64,000 bases of DNA from a bacterium (GTDB lineage: Bacteria > Acidobacteriota > Thermoanaerobaculia > Multivoradales > J023): assembly GCA_024226315.1 (NCBI GenBank), contig JAAELT010000332.1:21295-85294 (forward strand), read 5' to 3'. The translations under genes and the position numbers were made by a program. Position 1 is the first letter of the stretch. Every line of letters starts with the position of its first letter. Shown in pieces: positions 7,676-17,297 of this stretch. Below the pieces are notes generated by a model. That model saw only the letters and a program-made list of their open reading frames with translations, was not told where the DNA came from and did no database searches.

Positions 7676-8749
7676 ATGACACAACCGCACGCGGTAATGG
7701 CCGGCTGCGGCATTTCGGTCGCGCCGCACGAGGTCACGAACCACATGTTGGCTCGGATCATGGAGACCAACGACGAGTGGATCCGCGAGCGCAGCGGCAT
7801 CCGCACGCGCTACTACGCCGATCCCGAGACCGGCTCGGCCGACCTGGGAGCGGCGGCGGCGCGCTCGGCACTCGAGGACGCCGGCGTCACCGCGGACGAG
7901 ATCGACTACCTGGTGTGCGCCACCATGACGCCGGATCACTACTTCCCGGGCACGGGCTCGCTGATCCAGTCGCGCCTCGGCCTGGCGCCGCTGCCGGCGC
8001 TCGACCTGCGCCAGCAATGCGCCGGCTTCGCCTACGGCCTGCAGACCGTGGACGCCCTGATCCGCGGCGGCACCGCGCGCACCGTGCTGCTGGTCGGGTC
8101 CGACGTCCACAGCGCCCTGATCCCGTGGTCGAAGCACACCTGGGACGTGCTCCACGGCCGGGTCGAGGGCGACGTCAGCGAGGAAGACTGGGAGTGGAAC
8201 AAGCGGTTCCGCCACCTGACCGTGCTCTTCGGCGACGCCGCCGGCGCCATGGTCTTCCGCGCCTCCGAAGCGGACGACGACCGTGGCATTCTCGCCTCCA
8301 GGCTCTACGCCGACGGCGACAACATGGACATCCTCTACGTGCCCGGCGTCGGCTCGGCCTACCGGCCGTTCGTCGACCCGGCGATGATCGAGCGCGGCGA
8401 TTCGGTGCCGGTCATGGACGGCCGCAAGGTCTTCAAGCTTGCGGTCACTCACATGCCGCGGGTGACCCGCGAGGTGCTCGACGTGGGTGGCTACACGCTC
8501 GACGATCTCGATCTCCTGATCATGCACCAGGCCAACCTACGCATCAACGAGGCGGCCCAGAAGTTCCTGCGTCTGCCCGACGACAAGGTGCACAACAACA
8601 TCCAGAAGTACGGCAACACCACATCGGCCACCTTGCCGCTGGCCTTCCACGAGGCGCGGCAGGCGGGCAAGGCACCCGAGGGCTCACTCGTCGCCTTCAC
8701 CGCCCTGGGAGCGGGCCTGCACTACGGCTCGGTGTTGATGCGCGTCTAG
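7676..8749 (+). CDS. 3-oxoacyl-ACP synthase III (FabH-like)
   Basis: The 357-residue thiolase-fold enzyme has the Cys-His-Asn triad: Cys115 in LRQQCAGFAYG, His in LIMHQANLRI near 283, and Asn in KYGNTTSA near 314. This is the order found in FabH, which condenses acetyl-CoA with malonyl-ACP to start fatty-acid synthesis. An insertion near 155-185 (WSKHTWDVLHGRVEGD) makes it somewhat longer than the usual 320 residues, so a specialised KAS III or OleA-like role is possible. It ends five bases before the convergent aspS stop. Confidence 0.8.
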   Translation: MTQPHAVMAGCGISVAPHEVTNHMLARIMETNDEWIRERSGIRTRYYADPETGSADLGAAAARSALEDAGVTADEIDYLVCATMTPDHYFPGTGSLIQSRLGLAPLPALDLRQQCAGFAYGLQTVDALIRGGTARTVLLVGSDVHSALIPWSKHTWDVLHGRVEGDVSEEDWEWNKRFRHLTVLFGDAAGAMVFRASEADDDRGILASRLYADGDNMDILYVPGVGSAYRPFVDPAMIERGDSVPVMDGRKVFKLAVTHMPRVTREVLDVGGYTLDDLDLLIMHQANLRINEAAQKFLRLPDDKVHNNIQKYGNTTSATLPLAFHEARQAGKAPEGSLVAFTALGAGLHYGSVLMRV

Positions 8750-8754
8750 CCGCC

Positions 8755-10548
8755 CTACGAGGCCAGCCTCGGCCGCGCGGAGACCAGTGCGAGCTCTTCG
8801 AGCTGCTCCGGCGCCACCGCTCCCGGCGCCTCGGTCATCAGACACTGTCCCGACTGGGTCTTGGGGAAGGCGATGACGTCGCGGATCGAGTCCTTGCCAC
8901 AGAATAGCTGCACCAGCCGGTCGAGACCGAGGGCGATGCCACCGTGGGGCGGCGCGCCGGAGTCGAGGGCGCGCAGGAAGAAGCCGAAGCGGTCGTCGAT
9001 CACGTCCTCGGCGAGCCCCAGGATCTCGAAGACCTTCTGCTGCAGCTCGCGCTGGTAGATCCGCAGGCTGCCACCACCGACCTCGACGCCGTTCAGAACC
9101 AGGTCGTAGGAGCGCGCCTCGAGCTGTAGGAGCTGCTCGCGGTCGCCCGACAGCAGCGCTTCCTCGGAGTCGGGACGGGTGAAGGGATGGTGGGCGGCCT
9201 TCAGGCGCCCGCTCGCCCGCTCGACCTCGAACATCGGGAAGCCGTGCACCCAGGTGAATTCGAAGGCTCCGTCTTGCCGCAGGTCGAAGCGGTCGGCCAG
9301 GTAGAGGCGCAGCTCGCCGAGAACCCGGGCGACGCGCTCGGGGCTGGCTCCCGCCATGAAGAACACCACGTCGCCGGCCCGGCCGCCCATGCGCCGGGCG
9401 ACGCCGGCTGCCTCTTCCGGAGACCAGAACTTGGCGATCGTGCTCTCGAGGGTCTCCTCGCCGGTGATCCTGGCCCAGGCCGGTTCGCGGGCGCCGAGCG
9501 ACGCGGCATGGGCGCGCACCGCCTCGATATCGGTGCGGGTCATGGCGCAGGCCGCGGGTACCGCGATCGCCTGGATGGTACCGCCGGTCTCGGCGAAGCG
9601 GCGGAAGACCTGGAACTCGGTGTCGTCGAACAGGTCGGTGAGGTGCACGATCTCGAGGCCGAAACGGGTATCCGGCGCGTCGGTGCCGTAGAGCCGCATC
9701 GACTCCTCCCAGCTCAACCGCCGGAAAGGCGTCTGCACCTCGACCCCGACCGCCTCTCCGACCTGTTCGAGCATGCCCTCGACCAGCTCGAAGACGTCGT
9801 CTTCATCGACGAACGACATCTCGAGGTCGAGCTGGGTGAATTCGGCCTGGCGGTTGGCGCGCTGATCCTCGTCGCGAAAGCAGCGGGCGATCTGGTAGTA
9901 GCGGTCGACGCCGCCCACCATCAACAGCTGCTTGAACATCTGCGGCGACTGGGGCAGGGCGTAGAACTCACCCGGCGCGCCGCGGCTGGGCACCAGGAAG
10001 TCACGCGCGCCCTCGGGGGTGGAGCGGCCCAGCACCGGCGTCTCGACCTCCATGAAGCCCTGCTCGCGCAGGTGGTCGCGCATCGCGTGGTTGGTCTCGG
10101 CGCGCGTGCGCAGCGTCTGGCGCAGGGCGTCGGAGCGCAGGTCCAGGTGGCGGTGGGCGAGACGCAGCTCTTCGCCCACGCCGTCGCGCTGCTGGGGCCG
10201 GAACGGCAGCGAATGGCAGCGGCTGAGCACCGTCAGCGCGGTGGCTTCGAGCTCGGTGTCCTTCATGTCGAGGCAGGTGCGGTCCTTGCCCTCGGGCCGC
10301 CGCAGGTAGTCGCCCTCGATTGCCACGCAGTCCTCGGCGTGCAGGCTCTGCGCCAGCAGCCAGGCGCCACCCGCCAGCCGCTCGGGGTCGAGCACTACCT
10401 GCAAGCGGTCAGAGCCGTCGCGCAGGTGGAGGAAGATCAGGCCGCCATGGTCACGCAGGGTCTCGACCCAGCCGCAAAGGTGGACCCGCTGGCCGATCAG
10501 GTCGGGGCCCAGGTCGCGGGCCAGGTGGGTGCGTTGTCGAGTCTTCAT
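8755..10548 (-). CDS. aspS: Aspartyl-tRNA synthetase
   Basis: The 597-residue class II synthetase has an N-terminal OB-fold anticodon-binding domain (VHLCGWVETLRDHGG), motif 2 around RYYQIARCFRDED, the bacterial GAD insertion (about residues 300-415) and motif 3 in GIALGLDRLVQLFCG. It charges tRNA-Asp. ATG 10548 was chosen because it starts immediately before the conserved RTHLARDLG segment; upstream in-frame codons lie in the promoter. A near-consensus sigma-70 promoter precedes it. Confidence 0.95.
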   Translation of the reverse strand: MKTRQRTHLARDLGPDLIGQRVHLCGWVETLRDHGGLIFLHLRDGSDRLQVVLDPERLAGGAWLLAQSLHAEDCVAIEGDYLRRPEGKDRTCLDMKDTELEATALTVLSRCHSLPFRPQQRDGVGEELRLAHRHLDLRSDALRQTLRTRAETNHAMRDHLREQGFMEVETPVLGRSTPEGARDFLVPSRGAPGEFYALPQSPQMFKQLLMVGGVDRYYQIARCFRDEDQRANRQAEFTQLDLEMSFVDEDDVFELVEGMLEQVGEAVGVEVQTPFRRLSWEESMRLYGTDAPDTRFGLEIVHLTDLFDDTEFQVFRRFAETGGTIQAIAVPAACAMTRTDIEAVRAHAASLGAREPAWARITGEETLESTIAKFWSPEEAAGVARRMGGRAGDVVFFMAGASPERVARVLGELRLYLADRFDLRQDGAFEFTWVHGFPMFEVERASGRLKAAHHPFTRPDSEEALLSGDREQLLQLEARSYDLVLNGVEVGGGSLRIYQRELQQKVFEILGLAEDVIDDRFGFFLRALDSGAPPHGGIALGLDRLVQLFCGKDSIRDVIAFPKTQSGQCLMTEAPGAVAPEQLEELALVSARPRLAS

Positions 10549-10864
10549 GCGGTTGATCCTTGGTTTGTTGCTCGATTGAATGAGAATCATAAAGTCGCCG
10601 AAAAAGGATGTCAATAGGATTTTCTAGATCAATAAATGCGATGGATTCGACGAATTCTGCGCGTTGGTGCTCCTTATCGTCGATATTGATGTTGTTTCAT
10701 ATGAGCTCTTTGGTGCGCTTTCGTTGTATGATTGGAGTCCGTTTCGGATGCTGTTGCCGAGTATTCTTGTCTCTGAAGGATTTCCGGAGCACGCGCGGTG
10801 CCTTGGGTCGCGTTTTCGGAGGCTGAGGATTGGGCGCCGCGCCTCCCATCCCGAGAGCTGAACG
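10549..10864. other. AT-rich intergenic region between aspS and the Lrp-like gene
   Basis: These 316 bases are clearly richer in A+T than the surroundings. They hold the aspS promoter on the minus strand and a possible -10 (TATGAT, 10727-10732) on the plus strand without a convincing -35. Short open frames on both strands have no ribosome site or recognisable product, so I see no gene here. Confidence 0.5.
10586..10614 (-). promoter_or_regulatory. Sigma-70 promoter of aspS
   Basis: On the minus strand TTGACA (10614-10609) and TATGAT (10591-10586) are separated by exactly 17 bases. Transcription would start near 10579, about 30 bases before the aspS ATG. Confidence 0.75.
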
Positions 10865-11344
10865 ATGCCAAAAAAGACGAACCTTCCACGCAGAATCGTC
10901 GCGTTCCTGAAGCAGAACCCCACCGCCAGCCGCGCGGAGATCAGCCAGCAGCTGGGAGTCAGCTATCAGGCGGCCCAGAAACATCTGAGGCGGCTCGAGG
11001 AGGAGGGCCTGGTGCGGCCGGGTTTCCTGATCAGCGACCAGTGGGAGGCGGGCAAGCACGAGTTCTGGATCTTCATCGCCACCCGCTTCGACCGTCGGGA
11101 CGAGAGCGGCGGCGACTACCAGGGCGTGCTGTGCCGCGAGATCGCCGCCGAGCTGACCTCCGACGGCGAATACGCCGAGGACATCTCCTTCGGCAGCATC
11201 CGCATCCTCCTGGGCGGCGACTGGGACATCATGCTCTGCCTCTACTCGCGCGACCCGGACGCTGTCGGCCGTTTCGTGACCCGCTACCTGCGGGCCAAGA
11301 CCAGCGTCGTCCGCACCAGCACCGCCTGGAGCCTGGGGGAGTGA
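10865..11344 (+). CDS. Winged-helix transcriptional regulator, Lrp/AsnC-like
   Basis: Residues 5-55 form a winged helix-turn-helix (ASRAEISQQLGVSYQAAQKHLRRLEEEGLV), the MarR/Lrp-type arrangement that reads DNA in a dimer. Residues 60-159 form a second alpha/beta domain (HEFWIFIATRF, IRILLGGDWDIMLCLYSRD) that resembles the effector-sensing RAM domain of Lrp proteins, although the similarity is distant. The 159-residue length is usual for Lrp/AsnC. Its targets are unknown. Confidence 0.65.
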   Translation: MPKKTNLPRRIVAFLKQNPTASRAEISQQLGVSYQAAQKHLRRLEEEGLVRPGFLISDQWEAGKHEFWIFIATRFDRRDESGGDYQGVLCREIAAELTSDGEYAEDISFGSIRILLGGDWDIMLCLYSRDPDAVGRFVTRYLRAKTSVVRTSTAWSLGE

Positions 11345-11362
11345 GCCCCTCTCCCGGGCGGG

Positions 11363-12265
11363 TCAACGCGATGCGAACACCTGCACCCACAGCACCTCGA
11401 GCTCGTCCGCCTCGTTGACTCCCACCGCCACCCCCAGCCCCATCTCGGTGACCCGCTTGGTCAGGATGTTGCGGCGGTGGCCGGAGCTGTTCATCCAGCG
11501 GTGGACCACCTCGTCGGGGGTGAAGAGGCCCTTGGCGATGTTCTCCCCCACGGTTCTGGCGCCCTTGTAGCCCGTCGCCTTGACGCGCTGCCGGCTGCTC
11601 TCGCCTTCCGGGCTGTCGTGGTCGTAGTAGCCGCGGCGCTGCATGTCCTCGGCGTGACGCTGGGCCGCGACGTCGAGCATGCCATCGGCGGTCAGCGGGT
11701 CCCGGCCGTGAGCGCGGCGGATCTCGTTGACGGTCGCCAGCACCAGCGCGCGGACGGCGGGCAGGTCGGCGAGGGGAGCCGCCTGCCGCCACTCGACGGT
11801 GCGCTTGGCGAGTGCCATCACCAGGGTGACGACGGGGCGCCCGCGGTGGCGTGCCACACCGATGCCGACGTGCTCGAAATCGCCCGCCACGTTCTCCGCG
11901 AACCACTCCGGACGGGCGCGCCGCCACTGGTCGAGGATCCCCTCGTCCGAAGTGCCGATCAGCGAGCCCTCCGTCCAGGCGTGAGGGGCGTAGCCGGCGC
12001 GGTACAGCCGCCGCGTGGTCGCCGGAATGTGTCCGGCGCTCCCCGGCGTGCCGCCGCTCGCCGCCACCGCCTCGACTTCGTCGCGGGCGATTTCGCACAG
12101 CGCCGGATGCAGCTCGAGCGGCTCGAGCCCAGCCTGCCGCCGGACCGTCTGGATCTCGGCGAGGATCGTCTCCCGCAGCGACTCCTCGATCGGATTCTCC
12201 ACCGTCGGCCCGCAGACCGACCCCGGCAAAGCGAGCAGTACCAGCGCCAGGACCCGGGGCAACAT
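11363..12265 (-). CDS. Secreted protein with two CAP (SCP/PR1) domains
   Basis: The 300-residue protein starts with a hydrophobic signal segment (MLPRVLALVLLALPGSVCG; the Cys at 18 could be a lipobox but the preceding residues fit poorly). The C-terminal half has the CAP signature in order: HAEDMQRRGYYDHDSPEG, GENIAKG, then HRWMNSSGHRRNIL, including the His/Glu cavity residues. The N-terminal half (about residues 30-165) repeats the pattern in degenerate form with HI, ENVAGDFEHVGIG. Bacterial CAP proteins are extracytoplasmic and mostly of unknown role. It is convergent with the Lrp-like gene. Confidence 0.8.
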   Translation of the reverse strand: MLPRVLALVLLALPGSVCGPTVENPIEESLRETILAEIQTVRRQAGLEPLELHPALCEIARDEVEAVAASGGTPGSAGHIPATTRRLYRAGYAPHAWTEGSLIGTSDEGILDQWRRARPEWFAENVAGDFEHVGIGVARHRGRPVVTLVMALAKRTVEWRQAAPLADLPAVRALVLATVNEIRRAHGRDPLTADGMLDVAAQRHAEDMQRRGYYDHDSPEGESSRQRVKATGYKGARTVGENIAKGLFTPDEVVHRWMNSSGHRRNILTKRVTEMGLGVAVGVNEADELEVLWVQVFASR

Positions 12266-12379
12266 CTCCTCAGTCTATCTGGCTCCCCCTCTCCCGGGCC
12301 TACCCGCGCCTGCCAACCGCAGATATCATCCGAGGCCCGGCAATGAAGACTACTGATTGCAAGACTCCCTGAAGAAACG

Positions 12380-13921
12380 ATGTCGACGACACAGACGACG
12401 CTGGTCGCCACCCTGACGACGCCGCCGTCCGACGACGGTGAAGAAATCCGCCAGCTCCCCGAGGGAGTCGGCTTTCTCGAGGTGCGCGCCGACCTGGTGG
12501 GCGAGCTGGATCCCGACTGGCTGCGCGACCGCTTCGACGGCGCGCTGATCTACACCCTGCGCAGCGCCGCCGAGGGCGGCTCGTTCAAGGGCGGTCGCCG
12601 GCGCCGGCAGGGCCGCTTCCGGGAAGCCGCCGAGCGCTATGACCTGGTCGACCTCGAGGCCGACCGTGACCTCGGCGACGACCTCTTAGGCGACCTGCCC
12701 GCCGACAAACGGTTGATCTCGTGGCACGGCCCGGCCGCTTCGCTCGCGGCGCTCACCGGCCGCTTCGAGAACATGGCGGAGACCGATGCGCGCTTCTACA
12801 AGCTCATCCCGGAAGCCCGGCAGACGGTCGACGCGATCCGGCCCCTGGCCCTGCTGTGCTCCCTGCGCCGCGACGACGTGATCGCCTTCGCCTCCCGCGA
12901 CGCGGGCGCCTGGACCCGGCTGCTGGCGCCGCGCCTGGGCTCGCCCCTGGTCTACGGCTCGCTCGGCGAGGTGCCGGCGGCGCCCGGCCAGCTCACCGTC
13001 GAGAAGCTCGCCGTCGACTACGGGCTGCCCCGTCTCGACGAGGTCAAGGGGCTGTTCGGCATCGTCGGCAAGCCGGTACTGCACTCGCTGTCGCCGCGGC
13101 TGCACAACGGTGCGTATCGTGCGCTCGGCGTGCCCGGTCTCTACGTGCCCTTCCACGTCGAGTCGTTCGGCGACTTCTGGCTCGACCTGGTGGAGTCCGG
13201 CAGCCTGGGCGGCCTCGGGATTCCGCTCTGGGGCCTCTCCGTCACCTCGCCCTACAAAGAGGTGGCGTTGTCGGTCGCCGGCATTTCGAGCCCGCGCGCG
13301 CAGCACATCGGCGCCGCCAACACGCTGGTGCTGCACGAGATGTGGGAGGCGGAGTCCACCGACCCCGAGGGGGTGGTGCTGGCGCTCGAGCACGCCGGGG
13401 TCAAAGTGGCCGGCGCGCGCTCCGTGGTGGTCGGCTGCGGCGGCGCCGGCAAGGCGGCGGCGGTCGGCCTGCAGATGGCGGGAGCCGAGGTGACGCTGGT
13501 CAACCGCGGCGCCGAGCGCGGACGCAAGGCTTCGATGGAGCTTCGCCTGCCGTTCCAGCCGCTCGCCGATTTCGACCCCGGCGCTTACGAAATCGTCGTC
13601 CAGGCCACCGCGCTCGGCCACCAGGACGACGACGCCCTGCCTTTCGACCCAGCGCGCCTGCGCCCCGACGCGGCCCTCGTCGACATGGTCTACGGGCCCG
13701 AGCACACGCGTCTATTGAAGGAAACGCGGGCGCGCGACATCATCGCCGTCGACGGCCGCGAAGTGTTGCTGCACCAGGCTCTCGGACAGTTCCGGCTGAT
13801 GACCAGCTGCGAGCTCGAAGAGCCCCTGGCGCGAGATCTCCTGGGCCTGGAAGGCGCGCGGACGCAACGCATCGCCGTCGCGCCGGAGGCGCGCGAGACG
13901 AAACACGGAGACAAGACATGA
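12380..13921 (+). CDS. Bifunctional 3-dehydroquinate dehydratase / shikimate dehydrogenase (AroD-AroE fusion)
   Basis: The 513-residue protein fuses two shikimate-pathway enzymes. Residues 1-215 match type I dehydroquinase: FLEVRADL near 32, the His in ISWHGP near 115 and the Schiff-base Lys in ARFYKLIPEA near 142. Residues 225-500 match shikimate dehydrogenase: GKPVLHSLSPRLHN near 230, TSPYKE near 290 and the NADP loop VVGCGGAGKAA near 349. It would turn 3-dehydroquinate into shikimate in two steps, feeding Trp synthesis encoded further along. Its stop overlaps the hisS start by ATGA. Confidence 0.92.
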   Translation: MSTTQTTLVATLTTPPSDDGEEIRQLPEGVGFLEVRADLVGELDPDWLRDRFDGALIYTLRSAAEGGSFKGGRRRRQGRFREAAERYDLVDLEADRDLGDDLLGDLPADKRLISWHGPAASLAALTGRFENMAETDARFYKLIPEARQTVDAIRPLALLCSLRRDDVIAFASRDAGAWTRLLAPRLGSPLVYGSLGEVPAAPGQLTVEKLAVDYGLPRLDEVKGLFGIVGKPVLHSLSPRLHNGAYRALGVPGLYVPFHVESFGDFWLDLVESGSLGGLGIPLWGLSVTSPYKEVALSVAGISSPRAQHIGAANTLVLHEMWEAESTDPEGVVLALEHAGVKVAGARSVVVGCGGAGKAAAVGLQMAGAEVTLVNRGAERGRKASMELRLPFQPLADFDPGAYEIVVQATALGHQDDDALPFDPARLRPDAALVDMVYGPEHTRLLKETRARDIIAVDGREVLLHQALGQFRLMTSCELEEPLARDLLGLEGARTQRIAVAPEARETKHGDKT

Positions 13922-15393
13922 GTGATCGAGACGCCGCACGACCCACACCGCGCATTCCCCGCGGCTTTCGCGATCTGTTCGCCGCCGACCTGGCCGCTCG
14001 CCGCCAGATGGTGCAGACGATCATCGGGGTCTACGAACGCTTCGGCTTCGAGGCCCTGGACACCCCGGCGTTCGAGTACCTCGACGTGCTCGGCAAGTTC
14101 CTGCCCGAAAGCGACACCCCGGCGGGCGGCGTATTCGCGCTGCGCGACGACGACGAGCAGTGGATGGCGCTGCGCTACGATCACACCGCGCCGCTTTCGC
14201 GCTTCTACGCTCAGCACGGCAATCGGCTCACCAATCCCTTCAGGCGCTACCAGGTGGGCCCGGTGTGGCGCCAGGAGAAGCCCGGCCCGGGTCGCTTTCG
14301 CGAGTTCTACCAGTGTGACTTCGACACCGTGGGCACCGATTCGATGGTCGCCGACGCCGAGATCTGCGCCGTGGTTGCCACTTGCTTCGAGGCCCTCGGC
14401 ATCGGCCGCGGCGACTACATCCTGAAGGTCAACAACCGCAAGGTGCTGGGCGGCGTGCTCGACGCCATCGGCCTGCCCCAAGACCAGAGTGGTGGCCGGC
14501 TGACGGTGCTGCGGGCGATCGACAAGCTCGACCGCCTGGGCGAGGACGGCGTGCGCCTGCTGCTGGGCAAGGGCCGGATGGACGCCTCCGGCGACTACAC
14601 CCGCGGCGCCGGCCTCGCCGCCGAGCAGATCGAAATCGTGATGGGCTACCTCGGCGCCTGCGTCAGCGACCGCCAGGAGGTCTGCGGCCGGCTGCGGGAG
14701 CTGGTGGGCGGCAGCGAGGAAGGCGAGGAGGGCGTGCGCGAGCTCGAGGAGATCCACGACCTCCTCGACGCCATGGACTTAGGGCCAGACCAGGTGCTCT
14801 TCGACCCCAGCGTGGTGCGCGGGCTGGCCTACTACACCGGGCCGGTGGTCGAGGCGGTGCTGACCTTCGAGGTCGAGGAGGACGGCGAGAAGCGGGAGCT
14901 CGGGTCATTGCTCGGCGGCGGCCGCTACGACGACCTGGTGGAGCGTTTCACCGGCGAGAAGATCCCCGCCACCGGCGCCTCGATCGGCGTCGACCGCCTG
15001 CTCGCCGCGCTCGAGGCCCTGGGCCGGCTCGAGGCCGACCGCGCCGAGCGGCCGGTGGTGATCACCATCTTCGAGCGCGACCGCATGGCCGACTACCAAC
15101 GCATGGCCAGCGACCTGCGCTCGGCCGGCATCGCCGCGGAGCTCTATCTCGGCAAGAAGGGCTTCCGCCAGCAGCTCAAGTACGCCGACAAGCGCGACTC
15201 GCCGGTGGCGGTGATCGCCGGCAGCAACGAGTTCGAGGGCGGTACGGTGACCCTCAAGGATCTGCGTCTTGGGAAGAAGCTGTCGCGCGAGATCACGGAC
15301 CGCGAGAAGTGGAAGGAGCAGCCGGCGCAGGTGTCGGTGAAGCGCGAGGATCTGGTGAGCGGGGTGAGGAGCCTGCTGGAGCGGCATTCCTGA
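13918..15393 (+). CDS. hisS: Histidyl-tRNA synthetase
   Basis: The 491-residue class II enzyme begins with the typical PRGFRDLFA segment. Motif 2 is YQVGPVWRQEKPGPGRFREFYQ (about residue 111) and the His-specific segments appear as VVRGLAYYTGPVVEA near 302 and GGGRYDDLV near 335. The C-terminal anticodon-binding domain ends with a basic tail. It is longer than E. coli HisS (424 residues), closer to the eukaryotic/archaeal-type branch, which the EQWMALRYDHTAPLSR segment also suggests. ATG 13918 overlaps the aroDE stop; its stop overlaps the next start by one base. Confidence 0.93.
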   Translation: MSDRDAARPTPRIPRGFRDLFAADLAARRQMVQTIIGVYERFGFEALDTPAFEYLDVLGKFLPESDTPAGGVFALRDDDEQWMALRYDHTAPLSRFYAQHGNRLTNPFRRYQVGPVWRQEKPGPGRFREFYQCDFDTVGTDSMVADAEICAVVATCFEALGIGRGDYILKVNNRKVLGGVLDAIGLPQDQSGGRLTVLRAIDKLDRLGEDGVRLLLGKGRMDASGDYTRGAGLAAEQIEIVMGYLGACVSDRQEVCGRLRELVGGSEEGEEGVRELEEIHDLLDAMDLGPDQVLFDPSVVRGLAYYTGPVVEAVLTFEVEEDGEKRELGSLLGGGRYDDLVERFTGEKIPATGASIGVDRLLAALEALGRLEADRAERPVVITIFERDRMADYQRMASDLRSAGIAAELYLGKKGFRQQLKYADKRDSPVAVIAGSNEFEGGTVTLKDLRLGKKLSREITDREKWKEQPAQVSVKREDLVSGVRSLLERHS

Positions 15394-17297
15394 TGTCTCG
15401 GGTGATCACGCTCGACGGCAGCTCGCTGACGCTCACGGACCTGGTGCGCGTGGCCCGCGACCCGGCGGTCCAGGTGGCCTTCGACCCCGCGGCCACTGAG
15501 CGGGTGAAACGCGGCTGGAAGCGGATCGAGCGTATCGGCGAGGACTACGAAACCGCCTACCGCGCCTGGCGCGGCGACGGCGCTTCGCGTCCCATGCTCG
15601 ACTACGGCGTGACCACCGGCTTCGGCGAGTTCAAGGACATTCCGATTCGCCCACGCGAGCTCGAGCAGCTGCAGCGCAACATCCTGCTCAGCCACTCGGT
15701 GGGAGTGGGGGAGACCACCGACCCCGACGATCCGGCCAACTATTTTCCCGCCGAGGTGATCCGCGCGGTGCTCGTGATCCGGCTCAACGCCTTCCTGAAG
15801 GGCCACTCCGGCATCCGCGTCGAGCTGGTCGAGTGCGTCGGCCGCATGCTCAATCGCGGCGTTGTACCACTCGTGCCGATACGCGGCTCGGTGGGCGCCA
15901 GCGGCGACCTGTGCCCTTTGGCCCACCTCTTCGTGGTGCTGCTCGGCGAGGGACGCTACTACGTGGTGCGCGAGGGCGACATGAGCGCCCGGCGCGGGCG
16001 CTTCGAGCCGGCATCGAAGCTCGGGGGCGACCTGGGCGCCCAGCCGGTGCAGCCGCGGCTCAAGGAGGGCCTGGCACTGACCAACGGCGCCACCTTCTGC
16101 GCCGCGCTCCTGGCGCTCGGCGTGGCCGATGCCGAGTCGGTGGCCAACGTCGCCGACGTGGCGGCGGCGCTGGCGCTCGAGGCCGTCTGTGGCTGCGCCC
16201 GGGCGCTCGACCCGCAGATCCACCGGTCCCGCGGCCTGGAAGGCCAGATCGACAGCGCCGCCAACATGCGGACGCTGGTGCGCGGCAGCCGGCAGGTGGA
16301 GGCCGCCGGCGCCGTGCAGGACGTCTACTCCGTGCGCTGCGCCCCGCAGGTGCACGGCGCCAGCCGCGACGCGATCGCCCATGCGCGCATGGTGGTCGAG
16401 CGCGAGATCAACGCGGCCACCGACAACCCGCTGTTCTTCCCCGGCGAGGGCGGCGAGCGGCACGCCGCCAAGCCCTTCGACCTGGAGTTCTCAGGCAACT
16501 GGCCCGAGGGCTATCGCGGGGGAGACCGCGCCTCCTACTCTGCGGGTAACTTCCATGGCCAGCCCCTGGGGCTGGCCGCCGACTTCCTGGCCATCGCGCT
16601 GTCGGAGATCGCCGACATCTCCGAGCGCCGGGTGCAGCTGATGCTCGACCACACCCTCAACCGCCATCTTCCCGCCAACCTGATCCCCCGGCGTGGCGTC
16701 AACTCCGGCTACATGCTGATCCAGTACTGTGCCGCCGGCATCGTGTCCGAGAACAAAGTGCTGTCGCACCCCGCCACCGTCGACTCGATTCCGACCTCGG
16801 CCAACTCCGAGGACCACGTGGCGATGGCCACCCACGCCGGCCGCAAGCTACGCACCGTGGTCGGCAACGCGCAGGCGGTGCTGGCGATCGAGCTGCTGGT
16901 GGCGGCTCAAGCTGTGGAGTGGCGGATCGGCATGGGGATCGACCCGGTGAACGGCAGCAACCGGCTCGACCGCGAGGACCCCGCCTACCGCGACACGACC
17001 GACGCTTTGGACCGCGCCGAGCTCGAGGCCCAGGAGTTCCGGGCGCGCACCGCCGCCGAGTACCGCGGCGACATCGCCGGCCGCCTCGGCCGCGGCACCG
17101 GCGCCGCCTATCTCGAGATCCGCCAGGCCGCCGAGCCGATGCTCGCCGATCGCACCCTCGACGAGGACATCCGCCGCGTCCGCCGTCTCGTCGAGTACTC
17201 GCCTGCGGACGGCGGCTCGCGCCTGCTCGGTGCCGTCGAGAACGCCCTCGAAGCGCGGCTGCGGCGGATCGGTGCGCTGCGAACCGGCCGCGACTAA
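15393..17297 (+). CDS. Histidine ammonia-lyase family enzyme (HutH-like)
   Basis: The 634-residue protein has the Ala-Ser-Gly triad (residues 169-171, in GSVGASGDLCPLAH) that cyclises into the MIO cofactor, and the catalytic Tyr71 in YGVTTGFG. The selectivity pair is Ser100-His101 (NILLSHSVGVG), which is the histidine-lyase form rather than the His-Leu or Phe-Leu of tyrosine and phenylalanine lyases. It would convert His to urocanate. It is about 120 residues longer than usual HutH, mainly through a longer N-terminal part and an insertion near residues 345-380. It follows hisS with a one-base overlap; no other hut gene is visible. Confidence 0.85.
   Translation: MSRVITLDGSSLTLTDLVRVARDPAVQVAFDPAATERVKRGWKRIERIGEDYETAYRAWRGDGASRPMLDYGVTTGFGEFKDIPIRPRELEQLQRNILLSHSVGVGETTDPDDPANYFPAEVIRAVLVIRLNAFLKGHSGIRVELVECVGRMLNRGVVPLVPIRGSVGASGDLCPLAHLFVVLLGEGRYYVVREGDMSARRGRFEPASKLGGDLGAQPVQPRLKEGLALTNGATFCAALLALGVADAESVANVADVAAALALEAVCGCARALDPQIHRSRGLEGQIDSAANMRTLVRGSRQVEAAGAVQDVYSVRCAPQVHGASRDAIAHARMVVEREINAATDNPLFFPGEGGERHAAKPFDLEFSGNWPEGYRGGDRASYSAGNFHGQPLGLAADFLAIALSEIADISERRVQLMLDHTLNRHLPANLIPRRGVNSGYMLIQYCAAGIVSENKVLSHPATVDSIPTSANSEDHVAMATHAGRKLRTVVGNAQAVLAIELLVAAQAVEWRIGMGIDPVNGSNRLDREDPAYRDTTDALDRAELEAQEFRARTAAEYRGDIAGRLGRGTGAAYLEIRQAAEPMLADRTLDEDIRRVRRLVEYSPADGGSRLLGAVENALEARLRRIGALRTGRD

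Noticed and set aside
9187..10617. 476-codon plus-strand open frame opposite aspS
   Set aside because: The minus strand encodes a complete AspRS; the plus frame has no recognisable domain.
12721..15393. 890-codon open frame covering aroE and hisS
   Set aside because: Only the hisS part from 13918 is homologous; the first 400 codons are a frame shadow of aroDE.
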